A stretch of 64,000 nucleotides of DNA, taken from assembly GCF_000143535.2 (NCBI RefSeq), contig NC_037325.1, positions 1,612,001 to 1,676,000 of the forward strand, read 5' to 3'. A model generated the notes under the pieces. It searched no databases. It was given only the letters and a program-made list of their open reading frames with translations, and was not told the origin of the DNA. Shown piece by piece: positions 1 through 14,106 of this stretch. The translations under genes and the position numbers were made by a program. Source of the DNA: Botrytis cinerea B05.10. Taxonomy: Eukaryota; Ascomycota; Leotiomycetes; Helotiales; Sclerotiniaceae. Positions within the stretch are counted from its first letter, which is position 1. Every line of letters begins with the position of its first letter.

Positions 1-661
1 TAGACTGACTATGCCTCAGACAATCAGTATTGATTGTGTTCTAAAGTCAACAGGTCTGCCTTATTTGTCGAGTCTGGAAATTTACTGAGGAAGTAATGAT
101 GTGTTTTGGAAGGTCGGAGCCATACCATTCTATGTAAGCGGATAAAACCTGCACGTCCGTAGGTAGCTTTATACTCGACATATATCTACACCTGGGAAAG
201 TTTGACCTTGAAAATAAATTATTCCAGAAAGTATTCCATGATATTTTGTGAATATAGAATGGTTTCGTTGTGCGCTGGCATTTGACGCCCTTAAGATCAA
301 TGTTCTTGAGCGCAAAGATTCAGAGGCCAAGATGCCCACAATTGCACCTGTCACCACTTTTATCGTTGTCTGAAACGATTTAAACAATCGTTGATCTACT
401 CAGCTCTTGAATAAATTCAATCGGGGACAGTTGTGTTGCTCACTGATATTGGATGAATTAATTGGTGGGGGTGGCACAGTGAAATGGGGGCCGCCCATGC
501 CCAGTTGCGGGGAAGAGTCATCACGCCGGAGTGACTCCCTACTTCTCTATCTATGACTCGAATCAATGTTTATCTGACTTATATTTAGTTGATGGTCATC
601 TTCTATGATACGATTATTTCACAATCAGTTTTCTTCTCGAAAAGAAGGCTACATATCAAAT
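1..661. other. intergenic, upstream of vWA gene
   Basis: No supported gene. Short open frames here show no family resemblance or splice-consistent extension. The last 100 bases are AT-rich and probably hold the promoter and 5' leader of the following gene. Confidence 0.5.
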
Positions 662-3600
662 ATGGCTTCATGGAAAGTGGTCCTCGAGCCAGCCGATGAG
701 GGCAAAATTGAATACACCTCATTCGCCAATGCCAGAAAGTATTTCGCTCTCGATGCTTCTGGATCTACAGCTGGCATTTGATTTATCTCGGAACACAACT
801 TTGCAGATGGAATTCACGAAGTCTCTGCCCGAAAAGACGAAGATAGAGTCACGAGATGGGGTTCCAACTGCCAAGACCCAACGAATTGGGAACGATGTTT
901 CTGGGCTCCTGATCAGGGCGGAACACAACCACAATATATATTGAGGAACCAAAAATCGATGCAAGAGATTCGTGATTCTGATATTTGGTTCCTACTTACA
1001 GATGGAGAGGTCCCTGATTATGAGGTGCACACGCTGGCGGGATTGGGACAAGAACTCGGAGTGTTTGATTGCGCGACGGTGTTTTTGATAACATCACACA
1101 CAAGGAATGCACCAAATGAAGCGAACGTTTCCGTGGGTATCACGTCTTATGCAAACTGTTCGAATGCACTATGTCTATTCAAAGATTATGAAAGCAATCG
1201 AATCTATGTAATAGCCAGCAAAGGCTCTTTCGCAGCTTTAGATCAAGCAGAAGATCACGATTCGTGGGAGAAATTAACCAGTTTTCCTAACGAAGCAGCG
1301 TTGGTACAGAAAATAACAGAGATGGAAGTTCATGTCCCAACAGCGAAAACAAGAACTTCAACCCCAGCGCAGCTCAATTTGGGCGAAGAATGGAACGCGG
1401 CTCACAATAATTCCCAACCTACCTTGGTCGATGTCGACGTGCTTCTTCGGGCGGGAGTCATTTCGGATGAAGACCGTGACCTACTTTTTGCCGACGAAGC
1501 ATTCGATGCTCTGCTTCTAGCCTGCAAATCCCGCGGAAAATTGAATGAACTTAGATCATTCCTTCTCGCCCAAAAGGTGGAACAACTGACGGTTAAACTC
1601 GAGGATGTATCCGGTGCGGCGGGGTTTATTCATCTTCTTGCTGATACAGAAATATCTAGCGAGGCTAGAGTTCTCCTACAATCCAAATTAAGAGATGCCC
1701 ATGAGGAGAACCGCAGAGCTTATACGGCAGCTCAGAATGATGTAAAACTACAGGGTATTAGAGATCGTAATCGAAAAATGGATGCAGCTTTACGTGCTCT
1801 GTCTGATTCAGAAAAGTCTGGATTTACAGCAGAAATCCTCTCGAGAAAATCAAATCGAGCACGACGTGCTGAAAACGTTTCCGCAGACTCTGCAGTGGAT
1901 GTTTCAGTGCTGGACTTTGAAGCCCCAGGCTTTAGAGGCGAATGTCAAGTTTGCTGTGGGGACAACGAGATTCTGTCTATTGCTCTCAAGGTGCTGAGCC
2001 TAGACGCAATGGCGGCTAATACCGATAATTTTGCTCTTGACTTCCCGTTGGCAGCCGGAAGATTTGAAGCCAACATGAATATACTGTCTAGTCAGTGTAT
2101 TTGTTTCCAATGTGCGTTGTTTGGAAGACCTGGTCATTCTATCTACGGAGAAGAAGTCTCGGCAGTCATCCCAACTCTGGAGTACACTGGAAGTAACAAA
2201 TCATACATTAACCAGCAGTTGTACAGAGCGCTTAATGCAGGGTTAAAAACCGGCGTTCCGGCTATGGGGCAACTGTTTGCGACGATTTTGGATCGTACGT
2301 TGAGGGTCAAAAAATGGGCCGGTGCCGGCTTTGAGAATGAAAAAGGCAGTATGGATGCAGAGGTTTTGCAGAGAAGGGATGCAATGACTTGGCTCCTGAA
2401 TAATATAATTTTACATCTCCGAGTGAGGGAAACATTCAACGAACTGGGCCAATGGACCACTTACCCTGTGGCTCTTACTTGGGCTGCGCAAGACTTTCGA
2501 AACCAAGGCTTGACGTCTTGGTGTATCAATTACCCTGTCGCAGGTTTTATGCAACTGCTACGATTCGGAAAAACGTTGGATGTATTCTCCGATGAGATCA
2601 TTACAGATATGATGAATACCAAATTCCTGCATTCATTTGTCTCAACCTTCCTTGCACGGCTCTATAAAAACATGGGTAAGCCCCGCGACTGGACAAAACC
2701 TCTTTTGGAAATTCTTTACGTGGAATTCAATGACGATCTAATTCCAAAAGATATGGGAGGTGATGCATCAATATTAAGATCAGTATCAACATTCTGGAGT
2801 ATATTGATGAAGTTCATGCCTGCAGAAGATTTTCTCAATGGCTGGACAGAGGAAGAATCAAGAAGGATGATGTCTCGAATACAGATTCTCGCTTTCTGGC
2901 TAGTGTTCTACCAATTCGCACATAACTCTGCCAAGACCTACTTCGCACAATTGCGCTCCAAGGAACCATTAGCAGTAGCTTTGCTAGACATAAAGGGTGA
3001 GGTTCCTGAAAATGCAGTTATTGAGATACTGCTAAGTATATTCATCGAATCTAAGCCAGACTTCAAGAATAAAGATGCGTATGCTAGCCACAAAGGTGCT
3101 GTGGTCCCTTTTGAGAATCCCTTTGGCGCATCAGTACTTCACTGCGGAGCTCCAAATTGCGGAATTTCTTTCCTACCAGATGACGTCTCCTTGGATCAAA
3201 TAGCAAGCAGGAAGATAGAATGGACGCCACGACTGTTGGACCAAATAAGGAAGAAGAGACGAGATCACTTAATCGATATTTTCGGCATTCTCGGAAAACC
3301 AGAGATCAATGAAGAAGCAAGTGAAACAGGATTACCAGGCGTAACAAAAACTCCATCAAGACCAAGTGAGGTCCATACATGTATGCATATAGGTATCGTC
3401 AAAACATGGGCTGCACTGACCCGAAAGGAGAAGCGGGATCTGACAGATGCTCTTCAATCTTCGTGGGCGGGTGATTGTGATAAAGAGGACGAAAGAGTGA
3501 TCGAGGAGTTCGTAATCAAAGCGAGGAAATGTATTTGTGGGGTTGGGAGGGGCAATGTTTACTCTGCGACAATGGAGAGAGATATTAGGGCTGTGTTGCC

Positions 3601-3757
3601 CAGTTTCCTGGAGGTCTTGAAGGTGGGGTTGGCGCTGGGGAAATATGAGGGGATGTGTGAGGATGTGAGTTTGTATGAGTTTGATTTTGGGAAGAACAGG
3701 GTAGCGGAAAAAATTTGGTGGGAGGTGGAATCTTTGAAGATGAGGGGGCTTGTTTGA
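662..3757 (+). pseudogene. vWA-domain protein gene with in-frame TGA
   Basis: One reading frame runs from the ATG at 662 to the stop at 3757 (1,032 codons) but is interrupted by TGA at 779-781, codon 40. Before it lies a von Willebrand A start with a MIDAS motif, D31-x-S33-x-S35 followed by T. After it the same frame continues with the second half of a vWA fold, including LLTDGEV around D114. No GT donor lies near the TGA, so a normal intron cannot remove it. The remaining 900 residues are intact, with scattered Cys pairs (CQVCCG, CICFQC, HCGAPNCG, CICG) that hint at metal binding but match no named finger I can assign. The first in-frame ATG after the stop is at 959, which would lose the MIDAS. 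It is either a young pseudogene, a readthrough gene or an assembly error. Exact role unknown. Confidence 0.7.
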
Positions 3758-6700
3758 GGGACGCCAGTGAAGGGTTTCAAGTGTCGGCGGAAAATCGAGG
3801 GCTTTACGCCCGAGGAAGAGTTAACATCAATTGGAACGTCCAAGTCGTTCGCTAATAAGGATTCTTAGTTTTTCAATACATTCAAATTGTAAATGAAATG
3901 ATATTTCATGATTTATTTACTTGAATTATCAGAAACCTTGATGTTAATTGATAGGTACAGGTTTCACCCAGTCACCTTTTCAGTACATGGGATATAGCTT
4001 TGGCAATCTTGAAAAGAGAACTTAAAATTCAAGATAAAACTAGGAATATATCTGAAAACTCCAAGTACAGAAGATAAAATTCCGGTTTCTCTGGAAATTA
4101 GTCATGACAGGTCATATGGCACTTGTACGAGGTGCTTCGGTACTCAAAAAAGCAAATGGCACATTTAAGACTAATTCCAAATGAAAGTGTAGGGGAACAA
4201 AGATGTGCGGGCCCAAATGACTGGTTTGACGTATGCATCCAAGGTTAGGAGACGTAGAATCTGAAAGCAATAGAGCCCTTTTGTTATGCGCAAAAGCACT
4301 GAGAGATCCCAAGGCCACAATATGACTAATTTTGTGGTAATAAATAGCTAAACAAAGACGAGGAGTGATAAACTCAAAATCAGTGCCGGTTCTCATCCGA
4401 CGTTGGATACCTGTTTAAGGGTCTACAAGAGCGGGTCTTGAGCAGGCTTCTAGATTGCATATCAGAGGAATAAAAACTAGTGCAATATTTGATGGGCCAT
4501 GCATGTAACTATGAAAAATAGAATACGTTGCATTTTCACTGGAAAGTCGATCAAACGTGTGAAGGGATTCGCGAGTGAAGTGAATAAATTAAAATAACGG
4601 GGTAGCATGAACCTTATGCAGGAGCTTGGAATACAATACATAAGTACTAAAACTTAAAGTCTAGGCAGTAGCGAACTTTCATAGTTTCATATGTTACGCA
4701 GTACTAGAAAGATAGTTCTGTACAATCTTACTCGAAAGTCATGATTCTGGAAAAGCGGTAACGATCGAGAACAAATATTTGTATCGCTTGAAATAGGGAA
4801 ACGCCAGTGTCTAGTCTGTCCAACCAAGTCTTCAAAAGAGGTGCTTTGGATAATAGTTTCCCTTATCTGAGGATCCTTGATTGCGTGATACAATCGTTGT
4901 CGGTAACAATAACGGATATACCCAAAGTGAAGGTTGTATTAGGGGTCCATCTCGTGGGGAACATGGTTCTGATGGTGGCGCAGTGGAAGGAAGTCAGCCC
5001 TGGAGATATGAAAAACTCGATATCTAGAACTCCTAGAATAGACTGCTAGATATCATCTCGTATTGTGAGATGATTGACAGTGGTTCGGTGACGGTAAAGT
5101 TCCAAGGCAATGGCAACTGCTGTATCCGTGAGGGTCTTGATTCGCCAGGTTGCAGTGTGCTTGAATAAACCGGGACTCATCTTCTATCTCCATGTTCTGT
5201 GGAGATGAAGGGACGAAATTTGTAACAAGATGAGAAGATCACAAACAGGTAGAAACGAGATGCGAGCTCAAAAGAATCAATTTGGCCATTGAAGTTCTTC
5301 TCCCAACTAGACGCAAGGATAGAAAGCTGTATGGGGAATTTAAGTCACGTGTAGTTTATTAGTAATATTTCTAGGCTAGATTAAGACTAGTCTTCACCCT
5401 TTCGTCGCGACAATTCGATATCGTGAATTACAACTCAACAGCAAACAAACAATCATTCTATTCTCACGACTTCAAACTCTTCAAATATCCACAGACACGC
5501 AATGCATGTCCAAAATCGTTCTCTTCATCGTATGATTTATTCTCATAGTTCGTCGTGTCTTTGCGGAAATTCTTCAGAGCACGTTAATTATTAATAGTGA
5601 TTGGTTTCATCCTATTCATCTTGATACTCCTTGAGCTTCATGGGGACGCCACATGAATATTCCATCCCCTGATTTTTACTTCCAAATTCCAAGGTCAGGC
5701 CTCAGTCTAGCGATTACTGGACGAACCTTTCGATTTCTTCTTAGGACCAAAACTTGATGTCTTGACCAATATCGTCTTGTTTGTTTCCAAGTCAAGGGTC
5801 AGTCGCACCCATGCTACATTTGAGATAAATGTATGTGTATGATGATGTCAAATTGGTTATGATGTCGCACAGAGTCCCTCTGGCGAGTTTATGGCAAAAC
5901 TTGAGTTGGATATGGGCAATTTTCACGGGTTAAACAGTGTTCGGTCCTGCTTGTTATCGATTTTAATTACTGCTGATTCAGTGTCGTTGGAAAAAGGTAC
6001 TCGTTAGTCAATATTATTTCTCGTACTGATTGATGCTTAAATCTGAAATGTTCAATCTTTTCTTAACAGAGCACATAAAGGCCAGTGTCCTGGTTCGAGT
6101 TCCACTCAATCAATGCCATCGGCAATTTATAGCCAATTGGTGCCCATGAACCAAGAAAATCTCATAACCTGAATACGATGGAATATTCCACAGAACCATC
6201 TACGTTGAGAATCGTGGATATTTGCCGGTATCTTTTCCATCCTTTGGTCCCTTGCCTTCTATTACTTCTCTTGATTGGTCGATTTATCCTGCTGCATGAA
6301 CTGCTTGACCCACACTGCTTTGACCTTGTAGTCAGGGTCCTAAGCGAACATTTGCGACACGGCCGAAACCTCAATGGTACCTAGTCAAGCTTCTCATACT
6401 TCAGTTGTCAAAGACTGCTTCCTCTATTATGTCTGGCCTAGTAAACTGGCTTTACTAATGAAAAATATCGCGATAAGCATCTTGAATCAGAATGTTCCTT
6501 GAATATCGCTCATGTTGTAAGCAATTGATTGCGTCCTCCACTTGATCGGGAAGTCCAAACACTTTTCGATAAAAGTCTTTCCTTGGGTACCACCACCTTT
6601 TCATACCTTTCATAGTAAATGATTTGAAACCCACTTCGAGAGGCGGCGGCGTGGCCCATAATAGTTTAGCACTACCTCCCCACCACTTCCTCCGCGCACA

Positions 6701-7165
6701 GGGTTACCCTGCCAGGACGGACTTGGTCAATCCGCGCGTGGGCCAGGCATTCGCCTTACCGAATATGCTTTCTTATACATCATGCATTCCGATAATATTT
6801 GTGAACCGTCTTTTGAGACTTTGTGTCATTCTCTTGGGGTTCTTTTTCCTACCTTCGAGTCTGTCATTATTCTCTACGATACGTGCAGTGCACTATCCAT
6901 CACTGCTGGTTCAGATAATTCTTATCTTTTTTTTTTCTTATTTCGTGCCAACTGGATTATTGGTACAATCCGCTCTTTTTATACTTCATTAATTATTTTT
7001 CCGGTCTCCTCTGTCACTCACACCAAAGAACTCTTGAATTATTTTCCATAACACTATCGTTATAGCACTATTATCATTCGAATCTCATGACTTAACGACG
7101 ACATAAGGCAACGCCGCGGCCCACTGCCTATATCTATCGATAGCTTCGACCACACTAACGACAAA
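3758..7165. other. 3.4-kb AT-rich intergenic region
   Basis: No intact gene seen. Open frames of 60-120 codons at 4.1-5.0 and 6.2-7.0 kb lack recognisable motifs and overlap one another on both strands. Around 4.7-5.05 kb the minus strand looks protein-like in two alternating frames, which could be a decayed gene, but I could not name it. The last few hundred bases are the pyrimidine-rich promoter and leader of the 7-TM gene. Confidence 0.45.
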
Positions 7166-9399
7166 ATGGGTGCAAGTTCAGCGTTATATTTGATGGCTCG
7201 GGCAAACCTTTACGATGGCTCAGAACCTGCTTCGACCTTCCTGAAAGATGTACAGAGTTCTGGGAACAACACAGTTGCCGAGGGGATTATAGAAAATTTG
7301 GTTTTTGCAGAAAGCAAATCGGTCCGGACATCGACTATTATTCTAGCAGCCTTTAATGTACTAGCTTCTTTTGCCACGGCAGCCAGTATTCTTTATGATT
7401 GTTACTGGGCATCGAAACGATGCAACCCGAAGTTCAAAGCTTCGTATGTTATGGATGAATCGCATTTTTGTGGCAGGGTAACTAACGCGTGCTAGGAAAT
7501 TCTGCGTTTCGATGATTCACCCAGCGGAAACTTTCCCTTTGGTACTATCTATTGGTATTGTAATTCAAGGACTTATCTTTGCTGCAGTTCAAGGGGAAGG
7601 GCTTCATTCATTGTTTACATTTGGATGCGGTACAATTGCCCAATTTATGTGGATTGGTATGTTTTATTTGGTACTAAAAACCCCTCTTGATGCTAATAAT
7701 GTTCAGGCCTTTTCATTGTCCCATATATTCAACTCGTTTTCGGACTCGAATGTGCCATACGATCTTTGAAGAAAACACCTTTCCAACCAAGAGGAAAATA
7801 CGATGTGTCGATATGCTTAGGAACAATTGTTTTGATGTTAGTTGGCACTTGGATTCCAACAAATCTCTTTCCACAAAAGAACAGATGCTTTGCTTCATTG
7901 ATATGGTTCGTGTCAAGATATGGAATGTTTGGACTCATTGTTTATTCAACTGTTGCCGGTCTCTTAATTATCAGTGCTCTCACCATATTTATCAGACTAT
8001 CCAAGACAACCTTGGTAGAGCGAAATCAAAGAATTGCAGCATCTCGTATGGTGTATTACCTCGTCATTGGTGTCGTATCATTGGTAAGTCTCTCTGACCA
8101 GTTGGTGTTCAATATAGCTAAGATCAAAAGGGCTTCGTGATCCCATACTTCGTTTCCCAAGCAATCGGGCACGGCGACTTCAAGCTAGCCATGATGGCAA
8201 CTGTGGTCCTCAATTTGTCCGGTCTGATGAACGGCTTACTCCACTTATTCTTAAGGTCAAATACTGCAACAACATCATTTGGGCCAAGAGGCAGGTCCTG
8301 GCCTAGTAATAAGCATGAGATTAGAATGTGGGGGCCAAATGAGTTGGCATTCAGCGATCAAATAATGGATCCTGTTCCAGCGCCATTATCTCCAAGATCG
8401 GGATTAGTAAGCCGAGCAGAAAGCCAAAAAAGTTTGATCACTTCCTCGAACAAAAGAAACTTCATTGGCATGACCGAATTATCTGTTACAAAATCACCCA
8501 CTTATTCGCCGACTAAGCCAAATCCCCTACGCTCAAATGTCGTTACCCAAATGCCATCGCTACCCATTCCTCCTACCCCTACCGAGCATGTCTCTTCCGA
8601 ATATACGAGGAAACAATCATACTCTCTTTTCCCAACACCAGCTCCCGATAGCCCTGATACCCTATCGCCTCCCTACATGAACAGATTCGCCTCGGAATCA
8701 GTATACGAGATCAGCGATTTTTCGGATCTGTTACCACCTCCACCACTTCACGGCAAGATGGGACATAGAAGAGGCTCTTCTGTATCTTCATCAGCAACAG
8801 TTCAAATCGGTATTCGTTTCTCACAAGCACCGCCTTCTCCAGCCGCTCCCAAAAATCTCCCTCTTCCCCTCCCAACAACAACCTACGAATTGACTGCACT
8901 TCCTGCGACTACCTTTCAAGCTCCCGCTCTCCCGTCAATGACCTACTCTCCTACATCAAAATTCAATCCCGCACCAAAGACCATGACTGCTCCATCTAGA
9001 GCCCATCTACCTCCACTACAGACAACAAATCTCACTGGAAATGTCATTCCAATCCCACCTCGCTCGCCATTCCGACCTTCCCCTCTGGCCAATACAAACA
9101 CCACTCAAAGGCAACAGTCCCCCACCACATCATATTCCCCTCGCTCTACTTCTCCACAGCTATCTCCATTCTCCGTCAACAAGACTCTCCCGGTGATACC
9201 AAAGCCCTCAACCCCAAAACAGCCAGCAATCGAACGCTTAGAGAACTCTGATGCAATCTTTCAACTGAGTCCAACTGTTTACACGCCACCTGGAGAATCG
9301 CTTTCCCGAAAAGGTTCTGTGAGGACTATCCCCACTAGATCGGATTCTAACCGTCGACAGTCAAGGCTAAGACAGGGAAGCAATGGCCAATGGATATGA
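7166..9399 (+). CDS. seven-TM GPCR-like membrane protein
   Basis: Four exons: 7166-7443, 7496-7656, 7707-8083 and 8131-9399, with GT-AG introns of 47-52 bases; intron 1 has an ACTAAC branch site. The product starts MGASSALYLM and has seven hydrophobic segments: one in exon 1, one in exon 2, one across intron 2, three in exon 3 (the sixth reaching into exon 4), and the seventh early in exon 4. This fits the topology of fungal G-protein-coupled-receptor-like proteins, with NNT as a possible N-terminal glycosylation site. After TM7 comes a tail of roughly 380 residues, very rich in Pro, Ser and Thr with many PxxP and SP/TP sites, probably cytosolic and phosphorylated. No ligand or class can be assigned from sequence alone. 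Confidence 0.72.
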
Positions 9400-12300
9400 T
9401 GGGTCTATCATTTTGAGCGTCCTTAATAATTGAACTGGGTTCTGTTTGTACAAAGGAGCAGAGGCAAAGAAAAGAAGGATGGAGTCACTAAGGAAAGGGA
9501 GTTTTTTCGGATCTAATGATACCAGATTGTTTGGTTTTTTATATTTTATTTTTCATTTACGTCTATTATTAGGGTCTTTAGATATGAAGGAATTGGAAGA
9601 TGGAAGGTTAAGATTACGATTTTTTCATGCGGCGTTTATATACTGTGTTGTATCACTACCTACGACAGGCCACAGCAGGTCCTTCCCAGATGGATCGAGA
9701 TCTCTTTTGATAGATATCATATACACCTTGTGTATTCTATGGTTCTATAGCAAGATAAGCTTTCTTTACATCCTGCTAGAGTTTTTGGTGGCGAGCGATG
9801 GAGAAAAGTGTGGAGAGGATCACATTATATGGGTTTCCTACCTAGGAAGGTCATTTGGAAAGCGCGCAGTGGGAGAGACAAGGAGATGAAAGTCACGATG
9901 ATACGATGAACTTGATGGAAGAAAAGGACCTGCATTCTACCTCTTTTAGATAATTAATCATTATGAGATGATGATAATCGGTTCCCATGCTATTTTGAAA
10001 ATTGTCCTCAGCCACATTCTCTACCGATCAAATTTACCAAATTCACTTTGTGCCATTCCATCTTTACCCTATCATCTAACTTCATTCTTCCCTCGTTCTT
10101 CTCTTTCTCGAGGAAAAATGCCCAAAGCAGCAAAATCATCCAAAAAGCCGTCTTCCATCCGATAGGTGAGATCAGACATTCACTAATAATAGCTCTTGTG
10201 AACTATAAAGGTATTAGATCGCGAACCAAGACTTTTTCGCGACTCGGACGAAATCGGTCTTAGCTTACTATTGTGTTTCTCCTCGACGAGATGTTTCATC
10301 TTTTGACTTTTCTCACTGACTCGGGGTTTTGGGAGGGAAAGAGATAGAGTACTGGGAGGCAAAGTTTGCACATGGAGATGCGATCAAATGGCAAGGGAGC
10401 TTTAGTTGCGATTGAGTTAGTTGGATCTCATATCTATTGTAAAACTGATAGTACTCATTCATACATTATAAAATCACATAACCTCATGTTTTCTTGGACT
10501 CTATTCACATGATTCTGTTACCACCGCCGATCACCTTCTACAAAACTTCTCCCACCCTTCTCGGGCATTCCAGAATCCCATTCCCCTGCGCCCTTCAACG
10601 GCAATTCCAAATATCCAAATATAGAACCCTTGTATTTCAATCGCCACCTCCCGCATCCACAACGCTCCTAACGTCCACAAATGTCGATCTTATCGAAGCC
10701 TTATTCATGGTAGACTCACTAATCCTCCCCTTATATAGATGTGGAGATCTCGTCTCGAGTTCCCATTTGTTTGAATAGATTATGCAGAGAATTTGGCGAG
10801 GAAGGGACGGGAAGAAGTGGATATTGGGAGAACGGTTGGATGGTGAGACGGGGTTGGTTTGAGATGGCGAATTAGAAGATTGGCGAGAAAATGGCAGTTT
10901 TTGTTTTTGCAAGGTAGGCGTGTGTAATGGAAGGCGATGCGATGGTAGGTGTGGAAAAAGAGGAGAGTAGATCGTGGGCTTGAAGGCGAGAAGGAGGGGG
11001 TATGTGTGTTGATGAATAGGGGTGAGTGGTAAAGGGGACTTACTGTTGATCAGTTGAGTCGATTATATTCTTGATTATGAATGGTTTTTGGCCACGTGTG
11101 GCGACACAGGATTTTTGATCTTTCTATCGCGTTCTGGTAAAAACAAAAAGACACTTGGCTCCTTTGTCTTTACCAAGAGGTAACTTTTAGACAAATTCAA
11201 TGGCCTGATCTATTATCAAGATCGGACGAAAAATACTGCTCCATGTTGTGCCCACGAAGCACTCCCAAAATTTTGCTGAGAATATTGTAAGTAAACTTTG
11301 TCTACTTTTGTCTTCTGTTGACATGTAATAGTTTTCGGATATTAAATCATAAAGTGGTTCCTAGACGTCACTGGTATTGTAACTATCAGTGCCGTGAATG
11401 ATAACCCTCAAATACTGTGTCCCAAAAGTGCAACTATGCTAGAATCGAACCATGGTATCATATGGAACATCTTTCCAGTCCAGTATTCTATAATCGACAG
11501 TGATGGAATATAAATCCCCCGAGTGCTCCTAGATCGCTCGTAGGGATTCTAAACAAAGCTACCACTCTACAAATGTATAGGACCTCTAGTTGTGGGCAGT
11601 GCATCTTACAGTCTGCAGATATTTTCCTCATCGTCGCAAGATGACTTGTCCCAATATGGTTTTCCCGCTTCAGGGTCCCTTTTTTGCCTTGACTATTTCT
11701 TTATTTGACATTTTTGAGTCAAATTTGACATTTTCGATTCTAAGTACAGCCATATAGTACTGATCATGGCGGTAGTTGGTATCGGGTGTATAAACATCTC
11801 TTTCAATGACGAGCTTCTTCAGCATTTCGAGAGGATGTAAACTATCTCTAGTCATAGTACAGCCTGTGACTGGAGTGGAGGGTCCGCCATCATTCGAAAT
11901 CAGAAATTGGTTTTGCCCACTTAGATATCCAATGAGCTTAAGCTATATTTAGGAAAGTCTTCCATACGCTCTGCAAAGTAGATTGTAAGAGAGGGGAAGT
12001 TTAGGAATATTTGAAAGAATCGGTAAGACGAGCTCGCAATTCTCGGAAGATTCGCAACCAGCAAGAGTAGAGCCATAATTAACATTGGACAAGTGAATGT
12101 TTTCTCTTAAAAATGCAAGGGAATCTGCCGAAAATGAAAACGCGTTCAAGAATTCTATTCAGCCATATGAGTCTATGAAGGCTCGAGGTGGGTTACTTAA
12201 AAGCCCGAAGAAGTCAATCCGCAAGTTCGTGGGCGTTTTTGATTTCAAAAGGGCGGAGAGAATCCAAGTATTTGGATCTTCTTGCCTCAGATATAAACTT

Positions 12301-12658
12301 CATAAACGTGGTTATTCTTGCAAACCATCCATGATGACAGAGCGATCAGCAGGAATATCGCCATGCTAACCTAGACATTCATTTATTGGCGCACAAAAGC
12401 GTGGCATGGTGATACAAAACTCGCCTGCTTTTCCTCTCGTACTTGCTCGATAAATCTTCACTAAGAGCGTACGAAGGCGCAAAGCTCGAAAGGAAGGCAC
12501 AAAGCGCTGACAAGTCGCGGCTGTAAACTATTTGTAAGGTATAGATAGAAAGCTCCCACTCGCTTTCAAATGCGATTATAAAGAGAAAATAAATCAATGA
12601 AAATGCTTTGCCCCTCTCCTCTCTGCCCAACAGGACCAGCAGAAATATCATCGTGCCT
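9400..12658. other. 3.3-kb intergenic region
   Basis: No supported gene. The frame at 9446-9889 lies directly after the 7-TM gene and is probably its 3' UTR. At 10120-10165 a 15-codon basic peptide (MPKAAKSSKKPSSIR) ends at TAG next to a GT donor-like site; it could be a first exon, but no continuing exon was found. The rest is AT-rich and overlapping frames show no motifs. Confidence 0.4.
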
Positions 12659-13498
12659 CTACAAGCTCTTGGGAGGTCTCGTAATCCCCGTCAAATAATC
12701 TCCATTCAACGTCTTAAACACCTTTCCTAGCCCCTCGTGACTGTAATCCTTTTCATTCCACATATCTTTATGATAAATAACTTTCTCTTCATCTCCTTCT
12801 CTGATGAGTTTCAAGCTTATAAGACCTATTTTACGTAAGTCATGTATTCATATACTCTGGCAGGGATTGAGTGAAATAAAAAAGAATGAAAGGAACTAAA
12901 ATGGACTGAATAGAGAACAAAATACATACTGTCAACAACCTTTCCTTTTGGCAAGAGTTTTGGTCTATATTCCTGCCGCAATTTAAATACAATTTCGTCG
13001 TCTGAAGACTTGACAACTTCTGTGGCAAGGGTTTTGGACGACCCCATGATCATGGGTATTCCTATAAAATTATCTCGAATTAGTTTCATTCCTCTTGGAT
13101 CTGTCCGTCAAATCTAAGCTTGACATTCCGTCCCACTGTGGACTCATCTCAGAATCAAACTCCATTCGCACTTTTCACCTGGGAAACAACTCACCATACC
13201 ACTGTCCCGCAATCTTGAACCTCGTATCACAATAACTCCAAGGATCATCATAAATTGCCTTTTCAGAATAAACATGCATATCTTGCTCCCCAGTGCCTCC
13301 TTCCACACAGCTCCCACTATATAGCGATGTAATACTTGTTACGATCTTCTGGCGCGAAGGGGAGAGGGGGATAGATAATGTGGAATTAGGCGTGTAGTCT
13401 ATTTCTTTGGGGTTTTCGGGAGTTGCGGTGAGAGCGATGGGATCGGGGTGAGGTTCATGATTAATAGCGGGTGTGGTGTTCGAGGGTCCTGTTGACAT
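12659..13498 (-). CDS. small conserved protein, probably NTF2/SnoaL-like
   Basis: Three exons on the minus strand: 13498-13195, 13061-12930 and 12825-12659, giving 200 residues ending in PPKSL. Introns of 133 and 104 bases keep frame at GG|A and A|GT junctions. The first 80 residues are a polar, Pro/Ser/Thr-rich leader. The rest has the look of a cone-shaped NTF2-like fold: a helix leading into YDDPWSYC, then QWYG, alternating strands with EIVFKLRQEY, and a conserved-looking end KDMWNEKDYSHEGLGK. No catalytic residues can be assigned, and no membrane segment or signal peptide is visible. The family name is a judgement from pattern. Confidence 0.72.
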
Positions 13499-14106
13499 TT
13501 TTGTTAAGAGGGTTATGAAATTTGTCAGTCTCGAAGTTGGTTAGATTATGAGTTTAGACGTTGTGTACTCTGCGTGTTTGTATTGAAAGGGAACACGATT
13601 TTATATGTCGTTCACAACAACTTGATATGAAGTCGTGATGTCATCGATAATAGTGATCATAGTCAGGGACCAATGTATTTCAAATGCCCCGGTGTCTCAA
13701 ATTGAATTGTTACTTGGACTGAGTATCGATGAACAAAGCCCACTAGAGCTTCTCTGCACGACTTAAATTGCTGCTGTGTACATCGCCAAGAATTGCTCTT
13801 TCGCTTGTTGAATTTACGTCCCACAACATGCTTTCTAAATGGAAAAAGACCAATAGAGGTTGATAAATTACAATCTTCATTTAACTAAGCACCCATTGAG
13901 TAATACTTCTTAATTACGAGATAAAGTATTTATCATGGATCGACGTACTCCATCATGCACCCACCCCTTTCGCTAATATGCAAACCGAGATATCCCAATT
14001 GTCTACAACGACAAACCGTAGAACGCCAATAAATATGTAATTTCTATCGCCAGCGCCATGGTGTTCCACGTCCTTAATCCGACCCTATTAATAATTATCA
14101 TAGCTA
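13499..14106. other. intergenic, promoter of NTF2-like gene
   Basis: AT-rich spacer between the start of the minus-strand NTF2-like gene and the 3' end of the minus-strand ubiquitin ligase. No gene or structured repeat seen. Confidence 0.5.

Noticed and set aside
762..796. A GC-AG intron removing the TGA of the vWA gene
   Set aside because: It would be 33 bases, shorter than every other intron here (47 or more), with no branch site and loss of a vWA helix.
6085..6110. tRNA-like GGTTCGAGTTCC
   Set aside because: The flanking bases cannot form a T-arm stem and no anticodon or acceptor arm follows.
6624..7051. Overlapping ORFs before the 7-TM gene
   Set aside because: Pyrimidine-rich promoter sequence gives Leu/Phe/Ser-rich translations; no family resemblance or splicing.
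11440..11465. tRNA T-arm-like sequence on the minus strand
   Set aside because: The stem does not pair and no cloverleaf can be drawn.
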